Source: Notospermus geniculatus
Taxonomy: Eukaryota; Nemertea; Pilidiophora; Heteronemertea; Lineidae
Direction: 5' to 3'
Assembly (NCBI GenBank): GCA_002633025.1
Contig: NMRB01000222.1
Location: forward strand, 447,707 to 511,706
DNA length: 64,000 nt
Part shown: piece after piece, positions 29,802 through 40,700 of the stretch
Layout of the letters: each line of letters opens with the position of its first letter
Numbering within the stretch: the first letter of the stretch is position 1
Program-made: the position numbers and the translations under genes
Notes under the pieces: generated by a model
Database searches by the model: none
What the model saw: only the letters and a program-made list of their open reading frames with translations
What the model was told of the DNA's origin: nothing

Positions 29802-31215
29802 CCTTCTTCACTCGGGGGTTGTCGAATTTCGGCTTTTTCAGCGGTTCCTTGAGCTTAGCTATCTCAAGCCTTAGGGTCACCTGTTTTTCTAACCATCTAA
29901 CGAATGTGTCTAACCCGGCCTCATCCCCTGTCAGCTGTCGATCATTCTGGTACTGCACCAAAAGAGGCTGAGGGACCTTTTGAAGAGCTATCGTAAACAG
30001 AGCTGATGGACCGACGAGTTCACGCTCCTGTCCGGCGTCCTTCAACTTTGCCAATGTGTCAAACAGTTGGTTCGAGAAGTTAGCAAGGCCCTTCAAGTTA
30101 TCTTCCTTGATGGGTTGAACCGCCATGATTGCCTCGATGTGTCGTTGTAGGAGTCGTTTCTCTCCACCATATCTGGTCTTCAGTTTCTCCAAGGCCATCT
30201 GGTACTGAACATCTGTGTACCCTAGTCTTTTAACCAAGTCCAGAGGGCCCCCAGACAGGCTATTCTTCAACATAATCATTTTAAAACGTGTAGGGACCTT
30301 AACCTGATCCACGAAAATGTCAAACTGTTCTATCCAGTCATGGAACTGATCTTTGTCCCCGGAAAAGTTCGGTAGCTGCGGTTTCGCTATCCCCTGGAAG
30401 AACTTTCGGATATCATCAGCTTGGTCGTCCCTAGGTGATGACCGCGACTGCCGGTGTGAATCCTTCTTGTGCTCTCGGGGGCTATGTGCCGATGTGTCCA
30501 ATTCCACCTTCCGATCCTTTAACTTCCCGGGGGTCCGTTCAGTGCCTGCTGGCAGTTCTGCTTCCAGTCTGGGTTTCATCTGGGTCGACGTTTCTAGTGT
30601 CGGCTTCCTCATGGGTGTAAACTGTTCGGTCTTCAATTTTGGTTGTGAGTCATTGGCTAGTCTCACCCTCTGGGCTATTCTCTCTTTATTACTAAGGTCC
30701 CCACTCTCTAGCAACCCGTTTTCCTGAATTCGATGACGAAGCTGGGCTCCAGATAAACTCCGATTCTCCTTCCTTGTGGTGGAGTTCTCGAGGGGATATT
30801 TCATTTCTGAGAGATTCACTGCGATTTTATCCTGACGATCCTCCACCTGTTCTTTGACCGCGTCTACCGTCTGCATTGTATCCTCTATCTCCGTAGGATA
30901 AAGCTGATCCCCCTCTTTAAGGACCTCTTCCTTTACGCGAATGAGCTCTTTAAAGGACTGCTCTAACCTTGCGTCCATTTTCTCTAGGATGGGCTTGTAC
31001 CGGACGTCTCCATCGGCTATAATCCTTTCCGCCTTCTCACAATATCTATCAATGTCATTCCGGATCCCGTCCTTCTCACGTAGGAGCCGGTCCATCTTAC
31101 TCGATGAAGAAGTTGACGTTGCAGACTTTTCCCGAAATTGTTCTACTACGAAATCCCGCAACCTTCCAGGTAACCTGGTGGCTCTTTTCGGTCTGGTGTA
31201 GGGGGTTTCCGCCAT
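29293..31215 (-). CDS. BEL/Pao gag polyprotein, about 640 aa
   Basis: An intact frame from ATG 31215. The N-terminal half is a charged coiled coil. A middle domain containing KPQLPNFSGDKDQFHDWIEQ is the Pao-type gag signature. The C-terminal part is Pro-rich and then carries Cys/His knuckles (CPLCQGQHGVAKC and CYRCLHVGHQGKAC). Gag packages the element RNA into particles. Codons after about 29400 probably belong to a shadow frame. Confidence 0.88.
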   Translation of the reverse strand: MAETPYTRPKRATRLPGRLRDFVVEQFREKSATSTSSSSKMDRLLREKDGIRNDIDRYCEKAERIIADGDVRYKPILEKMDARLEQSFKELIRVKEEVLKEGDQLYPTEIEDTMQTVDAVKEQVEDRQDKIAVNLSEMKYPLENSTTRKENRSLSGAQLRHRIQENGLLESGDLSNKERIAQRVRLANDSQPKLKTEQFTPMRKPTLETSTQMKPRLEAELPAGTERTPGKLKDRKVELDTSAHSPREHKKDSHRQSRSSPRDDQADDIRKFFQGIAKPQLPNFSGDKDQFHDWIEQFDIFVDQVKVPTRFKMIMLKNSLSGGPLDLVKRLGYTDVQYQMALEKLKTRYGGEKRLLQRHIEAIMAVQPIKEDNLKGLANFSNQLFDTLAKLKDAGQERELVGPSALFTIALQKVPQPLLVQYQNDRQLTGDEAGLDTFVRWLEKQVTLRLEIAKLKEPLKKPKFDNPRVKKGGEKPNRSQGHAANSQDTQKPPSDTKPIPPAPSQPEPPAPKQIVSCPLCQGQHGVAKCERWRKADVQQRWAMAKEHKVCYRCLHVGHQGKACKSTRKCELEGCQKTHHRSLHPTTPPTPETKPSTNLEKSNNAFGVDRQGHSYKGWITRPPYICIRERGTQAEDPSLPR

Positions 31216-31352
31216 GCCTAAGCCTTAAGTCTTACGTAACATATACTAATCCCCTGTATTGAGCATCCGAGTGTCAACAGAGTCGGTATCAATCCGACTG
31301 CGATGTAACTAAAGATGATCCGATCTGAAAACGGCACAATTACGGGGCAATG

Positions 31353-31874
31353 TTAATGACCATAGATCTCCCAGAACCGATTCTGTCCGATGGTGATGGC
31401 TCGTCTGACACTGAAGTGATATAAACGCATTCCTGCTGGGGACGTCACGTGGATATCATCACTACTAATAGAATCCTGGCGCAGAGTTACCAAGACGTTG
31501 CGGTCATGCCTTTGGGCATAAATTCTGTTATCCCGCCGTGCAAGATCTTGCATAAGGTTGTTGAACACTGGACGATTCCTGTTGAAGGTCTGAACTGAAC
31601 AGTTTCTACAACGCCGCCTCTCCACTACCAGGAGTACAACAATCACCCCGACTGACGTGTGTTCCAAAATATCATAGAGCAAATTTGTCACTTGCCTTGA
31701 CAGCACATGAGGTCCAATTCCGGAAGCTAAGTCGTTGGACCCTATCTGGAGTATGAGTAAATCCGGGTTTAATCTATCAGCCTGTCGTCGGATATAAGCT
31801 CGGCCTCCGTGATCAGAACACAGCCCTCCGCGACCTTGGACGAACACGTGGTTGTCAGGGGCCAACCCGAACAC
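31353..31874 (-). pseudogene. SGNH/GDSL hydrolase-like fragment upstream of gag
   Basis: LLILQIGSNDLASG is the block III (Asn) motif of SGNH hydrolases, and SSDDIHVTSPAGMRLYH carries the block V Asp-x-x-His pair. The N-terminal GDS block with the catalytic Ser is absent, and the frame starts at a non-homologous boundary near 31890, so it is truncated. The stop lies 137 bases before the gag start on the same strand. SGNH domains occur as accessory modules in several invertebrate retroelements; whether this one belongs to the BEL element or to an older neighbour is open. Confidence 0.6.
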
Positions 31875-31889
31875 AGGGCGAAACTGTGG

Positions 31890-32090
31890 ATTTCAGCTCC
31901 TTTACACATTGTGTAAATATGCTGAAAGGCAACACAATCTTTAAGCACAAACTTAAAGGTGTCATAAAGGATTGTTAAAAAGAACTTAAATATGTATGTG
32001 GAAAGATGCTGAAATGTGTGGAAAAGCTACTGAAAGTTGAAATTTATGCACATTTCAGTGTGTGTAAATCATGATCAGATGTAGGACTTA
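31890..32090. repeat. Diverged short-period repeat rich in CTGAAAGG / GTAAAGG
   Basis: Words such as CTGAAAG, TTAAAGG, GTGTAAA and GGAAAG recur every 15-30 bases without a fixed period. The same style recurs at about 62520-62930. No gene is seen. Confidence 0.4.
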
Positions 32091-32636
32091 GGCGGGAATT
32101 TAGGTCGGGGCCCTCCTGGCATCACTTTCATCTGGCATGTGTGGGGCCCATATAAGGGTTACACATGTAGGCCTAGTATGTTTTGGAAATTTTTTTGCCA
32201 CATCCTCTAATTGGGCAAGTTAAAACCTCCGAATTCCTCCCCATCTGTGTCTTACTGGTAAAGTACACATTCTGGTTTGTCCTCTAGTCATGCTGTACTG
32301 AAAACTCTCAATTTCTTCTGGTCACTCTGCTAGATTATAAAGGACCAATTCATGTTTAACTTTGTTGTCCTTCCCAGAGAGATGTCCTTGCAGGTGTTCA
32401 TTATGTGAGATTCGTACGGCAGAAATGCACAGAAACACAGACAAAAAAGGCAGATATCAACACATCAATAAAGCTGTTTTTATTCACATTCCTATATGTT
32501 ACAAAGTTATGTTACGAGTGAATATCAAAGAAATTCCGCAGTAAATTCACTGCTTCCGGAATCCATGCACAATGAAAGGATTTTATAACTTTACAAACTT
32601 CGATCTCAAGCCACCTAAACTCCCTATGCAGTTGTG

Positions 32637-32985
32637 AGTCGCGCCCCCTTCGGTTTACTCATTCTCCACAACTGCATTTCTCCGAGGAAGTCGCCGCATT
32701 TGGTCAACAGATGGCGTCAGGGCCTGGCGCGAATTTTACAGCCTATCAGCATGCTGCTTTCAGAACTCGTTGGCAACGGATGTTCTTGTGCTACATGTAG
32801 GCCTACCATGGCTACTAACCGCTCTGCCAATGAAAAAGTGTCTCAGGCCAGCTTGGTTACAGGTTGCTCGGTGCTCTCATTGGTCGACTCTGTCCAGCGC
32901 CATCTTTTGACCAAACGCGGCAAATATTATGATTTAAAGCAGTTGTGGAGAGCAAGTAAACTGAAGGGGGGGGGGTGCGATTCGC
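32637..32985. mobile_element. Foldback/MITE-like element, about 350 bp
   Basis: The left arm beginning TCGCGCCCCCTTCGGTTTAC pairs with the right end ...GTAAACTGAAGGGGGGGGGTGCGA. The pairing runs inward through TCTCCACAACTGC, GCCGC.TTTGGTCAA and AGATGGCG. The rest of 32091-33000 holds no gene I can support. Confidence 0.65.
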
Positions 32986-32999
32986 AAAAACTGATATCA

Positions 33000-34060
33000 T
33001 GGAGATATCACTGTTGGACGGCTCATAAAGCTTGACCCTATGTGACCTTGGAAGTAGGTCAAGGTCAAAACCCCTACGTTATATTGTTAAGCTGTCACAG
33101 ACAAACCTTCACACAAAATTTCATCACTTAATCACAGTTACTTTAGGAGTAGGCTAATGACCATAAATGTGTTTTTCACATATCGCCCCTGGTGGAAAGA
33201 CAGAGTTGGATCGAAATTCCAAGAGAATGGATGAGTACCTAACATAAACCAAAGTTTCCATTGAATGGTCTAGGAGGAGATATCACTTTCGGACGGCTCC
33301 TTGTTTTTATTAAAGTTCGACCCCTGTGACCTTGAAAGTAGGTCAAGGTCAAAACCCGTACGATATATTATGAAGCTGTCACAGATAAACATTCACACAA
33401 AATTTCATCACTTTATCACAATTACTTTAGGAGTAGGCTAATGACCACATATCGCCCCTGGTGGAAAGACAGAGTTGGATCGAAATTCCAAGAGTGTTGT
33501 GCACAAAGGTGGATGAGTACCGGTACCTAATATATACCAAAGTTTCAAGCTCCTCCGTTGAACAGTCTAGGAGGAGATACACTTTCCGACGGACGGACAG
33601 CCGGACTGACTGCGGAGGGTAAAACAATATCTCCCCGACTTTTTTCAAAAATAGTGCCAATGGCACTGTGCCCGCTTGGCTTGAAGCAGTTTGGCCCCCT
33701 AGCGGCAAAGTGAAGAATAAGATTTTGCCGAAAATTCATCCGAGTTGTTACAGCCTAGAGGTATGTAGATACGGGCAAAGTTTCAAAGCAATAGGTCAAG
33801 ATATACCCACGATAAAAATTTGACAAAGATCCATCTTTTGGGAAGGGAGAAACAGTACTTTCAGTGATTTTGGTATTGGCACCCTAGTGGAAAGTCAAGA
33901 ATCAGACTTTACGAAAATTTTGTCTGTAGCTTGCTATAACCTAGAGGTACACGTGTACAAAGTGTCAACATGATAGTTCAAACCATTATCAAAAGATAGC
34001 CCTTAGAAATTTTTCACAAAACACCCCCTGGAGGCCAAAATAGGAATCCAACTGTGGTCA
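33000..34060. repeat. Dispersed repeat family with TGACCTTGAAAG/AGGTCAAGGTCA words
   Basis: Two tandem copies of about 290 bases (33000-33230 and 33280-33510) share GTGACCTTGGAAGTAGGTCA, ACACAAAATTTCATCACTT and CATATCGCCCCTGGTGGAAA. A more diverged third copy follows to about 34060. The same family, further diverged, occupies 37740-38560. Confidence 0.85.
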
Positions 34061-34299
34061 GAATCGAACTCGATCTAGGTCTTAGGCCCATATATACACC
34101 TAACTAGAAGATAAAAAGATTCGTCAAAAAATAAAGGCGCTAGAGCACTAACGAACCAAAAGTTTACGTACGTACCGCTGTACGGACTGACGCACGAGAG
34201 ACCACCACCCAATGACCCCAACCATAGCATGGGCCTTGCGGCCAAGCCAGGGTTCTCCACTAGTGTAATAGAACGGGTGCGGTGCCCGTTCTAAAACGC

Positions 34300-34590
34300 A
34301 GGATTGATCTCAGCGCCCGGTCTAAAAATCTGCCGCCCGGTCAAAAAAAATTGCCGCCCGGTCAAAATTATTCACTTTAAATAACACTGAGGTTTTCCAG
34401 GCACCAACAGGAGCTAGACTTGTGTTCCGAAATGCTGGGAAATTGCATTTCAGGGCTTCTAGATTGCCAATTTTTCTGGGGGAGGCCTCCGGACCCCCCT
34501 GAGGACGCCAATTTTTCTGGGGGAGGCCTCCGGACCCCCCTGAGGATGCCAATTTTTCTGGGGGAGGCCTCCGGACCCCCCTGAGGACAC
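34300..34590. repeat. Short tandem repeats: GCCCGGTC units, then three 41-bp units
   Basis: GCCGCCCGGTCAAAA-type words repeat at 34310-34370. GCCAATTTTTCTGGGGGAGG then starts three near-identical 41-base units at 34466, 34507 and 34548. There is no coding potential. Confidence 0.85.
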
Positions 34591-34712
34591 GTGTGCGGCA
34601 GTGGCTTCCGATATCAGTAACGGTGTGAGTTCACCAGCACCCGGTCTGTTTCAAACCCTGTGGAGAACTCTGCAAGCGGGCTAAAAAGCGGGGAGATAAC
34701 TATTACTCGGCT

Positions 34713-37700
34713 TCAGGACGAAACAGAGCGTGGAATATGTGCAACAATCAGTTTATTCCGTAAAGGCCCATCTTTAGGCAATACTGATGCAAATCTATTG
34801 CAGATAAGTCGAATTGGCAAAAAAGTCACTGTCCCTCCTAGTTCAAACTCATCTGATTGCCATACTTCACAAGCTTTACTCACTGCATGTCTGTCACCAT
34901 GAGACTTATACCAAGACACGTTTGCAAAATAATGCCGTTTCTGTATTCCATCAACTGTCAAAACATGTGAGAAATAGTAATTCACCCTGCATGGACGGAA
35001 ATTTTCAACCACTGTCTGTCCATTCTCGTTCTCTACAGACCATCCAGCTATCACTCTTGCTGATCTCAAACTTCTACTTTCCATTTTCGAACCAAACCTT
35101 TGACCAGCAATGTGGAGCGACCCAAACTTTTGTATCACCTCACTTAAATGTGCAACAGTAATTAACGAACCATGCTCCTGTCCAGAATACATTTTTTGAT
35201 AAACATCACGAAGAAAGTGCAGGTCATCCTGTGTTGACAGAACAGAATCCTTAAAAGACAATGGAAACTTCATAATCTGAAAATCACACCAATCCAAGGT
35301 ATTCCATAATGTCCCACAAGGAATATTCATATTCATGATATTTCCAATATGTACCCTAGGAAGACTTTTCATTTTTGGAGCGTTAAACAGAGGTGAAAAT
35401 ACATCTTGGAACTGCGATGGAAATTTGATACCTTGAGCATGTCTAAGAACATTAATTTTCCGCATGAACTGCACTTCTGGGGTTTTGTTGTTCATAGTAA
35501 AGCTGCCAAGGTAACCATTGTATCTTTCAAAAGGGAAACACCAGAAGGCATGCAGTGGCCCGAAATCGAACAAACATTCTCTCAAATGACAGTGCAAGTG
35601 CATATTTGGGGTAATTACACCACTACCATAGAGATTTTCCACTTGCTTACAAAAATTGATCAACAATGCATCAGCCTTGAGAATATCAGTATGGCTTATA
35701 ACTGGCTGCGACAACAACTGGCAAGCAAGCACAAATTTCTCCCAACACCGAAAACTATCCTCAGGGAGCACATCATGAAGTGCATATGGAGAGAATGTGG
35801 TTGCCCAATGCTTCCACTCTGCAGCTGAATAGTTTCCGTAATTTGAAACAATATTTGATGGCACTCTTCCAATATCAGTTGGTACTTCAACTTCCCCAAT
35901 TCGCTTCACAATAGTATCCAATGAATTTGCGTTTAAAATTTCCAAGCGAGTCCACAGTTTATACATGCACTTAGCAGTCCCAAGGAAAAGATTGTGCATT
36001 CCATCAATTGGACAGAAACGGACAGCATTGAAATAATCAAGCTCTATCAAAACGCTGTAATAAGTACCATACTGACGTGAGCGTTTGTTGAAATCCCCAA
36101 CAGTTTTGCTATTTTTAACCAGTTTGGCATACCTGTTATGCAGTTGCTTGGTGCGGAGAGGCCAATTTTCCCGATCAAACCCACCATAGTTTCTTTTTTC
36201 GCCAAAGTTCCCCGGAAAGGTTTTATAGCACCTGTGGCAAGCTTTTTCTGCAGCATGACTCTTAAAGCCACATGTTTTTCTAGCGGCCGGTAGGTCTGCT
36301 GCAATACAAAGGAGTGCAGCTCGACACTTAAGGGGAATACGTGATAAGGAAGTTTTCAGACGCACTCCCCGCCAAAGAGCTTTCAATTCAGTCACTATTG
36401 GTTCAAAGAAAAACTCCAGAGTAGTTGGTTCCTTAGAAAGAGCTGGGATTATGCCTGCAATCACAACATTTTCAATTTTGAACCTTATGTCCCTTGGCAA
36501 ATTCAATATCACAAAGTATATTACACCCACAGAATAGTCAGATCGATTATCAAACGGCTGAAACCAGTCTATATTCATCATGAGACCAAAGTTTCTCTCG
36601 TGCTGTAAGAAAGGTTCACCATTATAGGACTGAAATTCCTTCCACACTTCCCCATCATAAATATCTCTGTACATTTTCCTCTGACCATCATTTGTATCAA
36701 ATGAAGTATACTTCCTCCACTCTTCACATTTTTCTGGCATGCCCTCTCTCTGTAGTATACGTTCAAGTTCACATATAATACTTTTAAAGCAATACACCTT
36801 CAAAGGGTAGAACCGGATTCGCCCATTTCGCAACACTAATTGTTTCACCAATGGCGAATTACAAATTCTCGTTCTTCTGCCAGCAAACAACTTGTTTGTA
36901 CACAGCACACCCTTTTCAACACCATTGACAATCTCTGTACACCTGTCCAATGCATAGAGCTTTGTACACTTTGGGCAAACAGCATACCTTGTGAAGTCGT
37001 CCCTATCTACATTTGCTATCTGTCTTAACATGTACAATGAAGTTGGGAAAATGATCGCAAGCTCAGTTAGATGCTCATTATTTAGATATATACCGAGGAT
37101 GTTGAAAAACTGGAAATGAAACCTCAACAACCACTGTAGACCATTATCACTAAGGTTAACAGCACATGACCAATACAGAATGAAAAAGACAAAGTAGAAC
37201 AGGAGATTGTTCACAAACTCTAGTTTTGACTTCTTTACATGCATCTTCGATGGAAGAGGAGCCAAGTCAAATTCTTCTTCCGATTCAGAATCCTCAATCA
37301 TGTGTATCTCATCCTCGCTCTGAACTTCATCGCTCTCATCTTCAACATTGGAATCCACGACATTTCCGTCTCCCTGCAATGACACAATGTAGAAACGATT
37401 AGGAAAACTTCTTCAGCCAAGATCTGCCAGACAGTGTTTTTTTACCGGTAACTGCATGAACTGCTAGGAAGAGAAAGGATGCACTCATGAGGCAGCCAAC
37501 AAAACAAAAAGCAAACCAAAGTCTTCAGTTGATCAGAAGTTACAGAGCAAAAAGGAACTTTTGTGAAGAACCCCCAACAGGGCTGAATGAAATGGTGCTC
37601 AGCTGTGCGAATGTACCAGAAGAACAAATGACAATGCAATGTTAAATCGAAATGTTCCAAGGAAAGCCTGGAGTTCGAGGTACAGGGGGTAGCCAGACAC

Positions 37701-40700
37701 CTGATCACATCATGTCAGAAGATATTACATGTAGGTCACCTAGCCAGGAAACGTGCCACCAAATTACAAAATACCGAACTTTGATCTCTGTGCCCTTGGA
37801 AAGTAGGTCAAATCAAAAACCCGTTACATGCCATGAATCCTCATTAGAAGCACCAATGATGAAAATGTGGAGATGATCCAGACCTAGTTAGTTTACGAAT
37901 TATTGGAATTTGAGTTTTGATTTTGCCACCTGGTGGCCAAGCTAAGAATCAAATCGGACTGAAACTTGGTGCCATAGGTGAACTGACAGGGCTGTATATG
38001 TACTAAGTTTCAGGTCAATAGCCCAAGCAGTTAGGAAACATACCTAAAATGGCAAAATTTCGAACTTTGACCAATGTGACCTTGAAAAATAGGTCAAATC
38101 ACAAACCCAATACGTGTGTCATACATCCTCATTAGATACACCTGTGATAAAAATTTGGAGATGATCTAGTCATTACTTCCGGAGTGATTGCACTTTTTGT
38201 GTTTTGTGTTTTGGCCACCTGGTGGCCAAGCGAAGAATCGAATCAGACCGAAACTTGGTGTCATAGGTCAAATGATCTAGAGGTACATGTATGCACAAAG
38301 TTTCTGGTCAATAGCCCAAGTGGTTACGAAATGTGCCACCAAAAGGCAAATTTCTGAGCTTTGACCTCTGTGAGCTTGAAAAGTACGTCAAATCTAAAAC
38401 ACGTTATGTTATGTATCCTCATCGACATTAAAGACACCTAATTTGGAGACAATACAGTCATTAATTCAGGAGTTATTGCACTTTTTGTGTTTTGGCCACC
38501 TGGTGGCCAAGTCAAGAATCAAATCAGACCGAAACTTGGTGTCCTCAAAGGTCATATGAACCCTGGGGGACAATAAGGAGAGGAACTAACAGGACAGTGA
38601 AGTCTGTCAGTGTCAAAACAAAAGGCGTTGGGACTGAACAGAGGTTTTCAACTTCAGGGAAATCTTGGAAAGTATAGTGCTTTTCAGAATGTCCAGTCAT
38701 TTTTGCACTCATTTTGCCTTGCAATGGAACATAATATTATGTCATAACCACAAATGGGCCAGTTAAGTGTGCATGACTGCATGATTATCTTGAATCAGAG
38801 TATAGACCAGAAAAAGGCCCTATTAGAAGTCAGTCAGCCGTTTATTGGCATGCACACGTAACGGGTCAATTTGTGGCTTGTGGTTAGGTTCCACTGCAAG
38901 GTCAAATCAGCGCAAAAATGACTGGCCATTCTGAAAAGCACTTTACTACAGCTATATTTGTATCCTCTAGATTCATGATTGACATGGTCCATGGCCGTGT
39001 TCGGAAAGGAAATTTCTTCCCCGAGCTTCGGGGAATGTGAGCATGCCCAGTGAACTGAAGGCGAAATTCCGAATGATATTTGCGCTTCCTCAGCATGAGT
39101 GAAACAATACAAGGAGCTGGCCCCCAGTCACAATATGCTAATGTGTTACAAAACCATGACAATGGGGTTAGAATTTCATGTCCTGTCAAATTTATCCCTG
39201 CCCAGCTTTTTCAATAGCTATGGTAATGCCCTTCCTAAGTTTTGTATGCTGAAGATAAATTTCTTTGGAGAAGAACCCTAAATTCCGTGATTTTTTAAAC
39301 TAACAGTCAATTAACGTGCATCATTTTTGACAGAAAAACCATGTAGAAAAATGTGTATTTTCTTATTAATATCAGCTTTATTTATCAAATTTAGGAGGAA
39401 AAATGCTAAACTCTTGAAAACTACCATGAAAGAAAACCAGGAACTGTGTTAAAGTACAGCAAAGTAGAAAAAATCGACATTTTAAAAACAGCCAACAATG
39501 GGTAGCTCACTGAAAACCACTGGATGTGGACCTTTTTCAAGAATAGCTGAGGTTTTACCATTGAGAACCTCTTATGACAACTGAGACTACCATTTGATAT
39601 GATGTTCTGTCCTAAGTGTCTGCTGTTGAAAGCACATTTAAGCAAGGGAAATGATATTAACGTGCATCATTTTGACAGACTTACTGATAACGTACATCAT
39701 ATTTGACAGATAGTTTGCATCATACAGCCCTGGAAACTGTAGAAATTCAATATGATACCATCTAATGAGAACAAGAACAGTAAATATAGGAATATAAACG
39801 TTTCCAAACACAGAGGGGCCACTTTCAAGGTGGCCTTTTCCAAAACCATCAATTAACAATCCAGAACAGAACTGAAAGTCATAGCACGGATTCTTCCTCT
39901 CACTGTCTACATTTTTTTTTCATTGCATGAACAACGGTGAACCCTCCTGAAAGGATTGTGCAAATGAACACCAATTATTCAGGTAAGTAAGACAATTTAT
40001 TCCCGTTTTCAAACATTTTTGAACACCCTTCTCAACTGGACAACTGCGATGTGGGCAGTGAAGCACCCTTTGCATGTGCTTAGTATTAATGCAGTTTCTG
40101 CTTAAGTTGAGTGTATCTTTGCGTGATTGCGCTGAGAACATCGTCTTGGATGGTGAAGTCATCTGGAGTGCCGGTCACTTCAATGGGTCCATAGAAGAAT
40201 CTATCCTTCCCAATCGTATCTATGTCTGGTTTCTTTGGCAAGAAGAAATGAGCAACTGCATTGCGATACATCTTATGAAGGAACTTGACCTCATACTGTT
40301 CATCTTGTGCAGCAGTGACCCGACCAATATAGTACGTCTTCGAGAAGTACACAGCATAGTACTTGTGTTGTTCGACTTCGTCGATTCCCTGAGTGGAAAG
40401 TAACAACTGATATGACTAAAATGTAAAAAGGAATAATTTTTTTACAACTGCATACATCTACATGTAGTAGCATTAACATTCAACTTAAGCAATAATGCAT
40501 GCACTTGTAATTCATTTCTAGTAGTTGCAGTACTGACCACAGACTCTTTCGCTGACTGATTCATGTCTCTTCCACTTTCAGGGTTGCCAGTGGTGTGGAC
40601 AGTGGTTCCAGCTGGAGCGTGTTAAGAAACGATGCATAATAACACCCATTCACATCAGTGTGGTGAACAGTAAAATGGTTTGAAAACATTTTCACCATGA

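Larger units (their letters stand above)
25500..31215 (-). mobile_element. BEL/Pao LTR retrotransposon, internal region, decayed and 3'-truncated
   Basis: On the minus strand, reading from 31215 down, come gag with zinc knuckles, an aspartic protease, reverse transcriptase with YMDD, RNase H and integrase, the standard BEL/Pao order. The coding region has frame breaks between gag and protease and near 27755 in pol, and a 633-bp foldback insertion at 26938-27570. The integrase is cut by the assembly gap. No LTR pair can be shown because the 3' end is missing. Confidence 0.9.
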
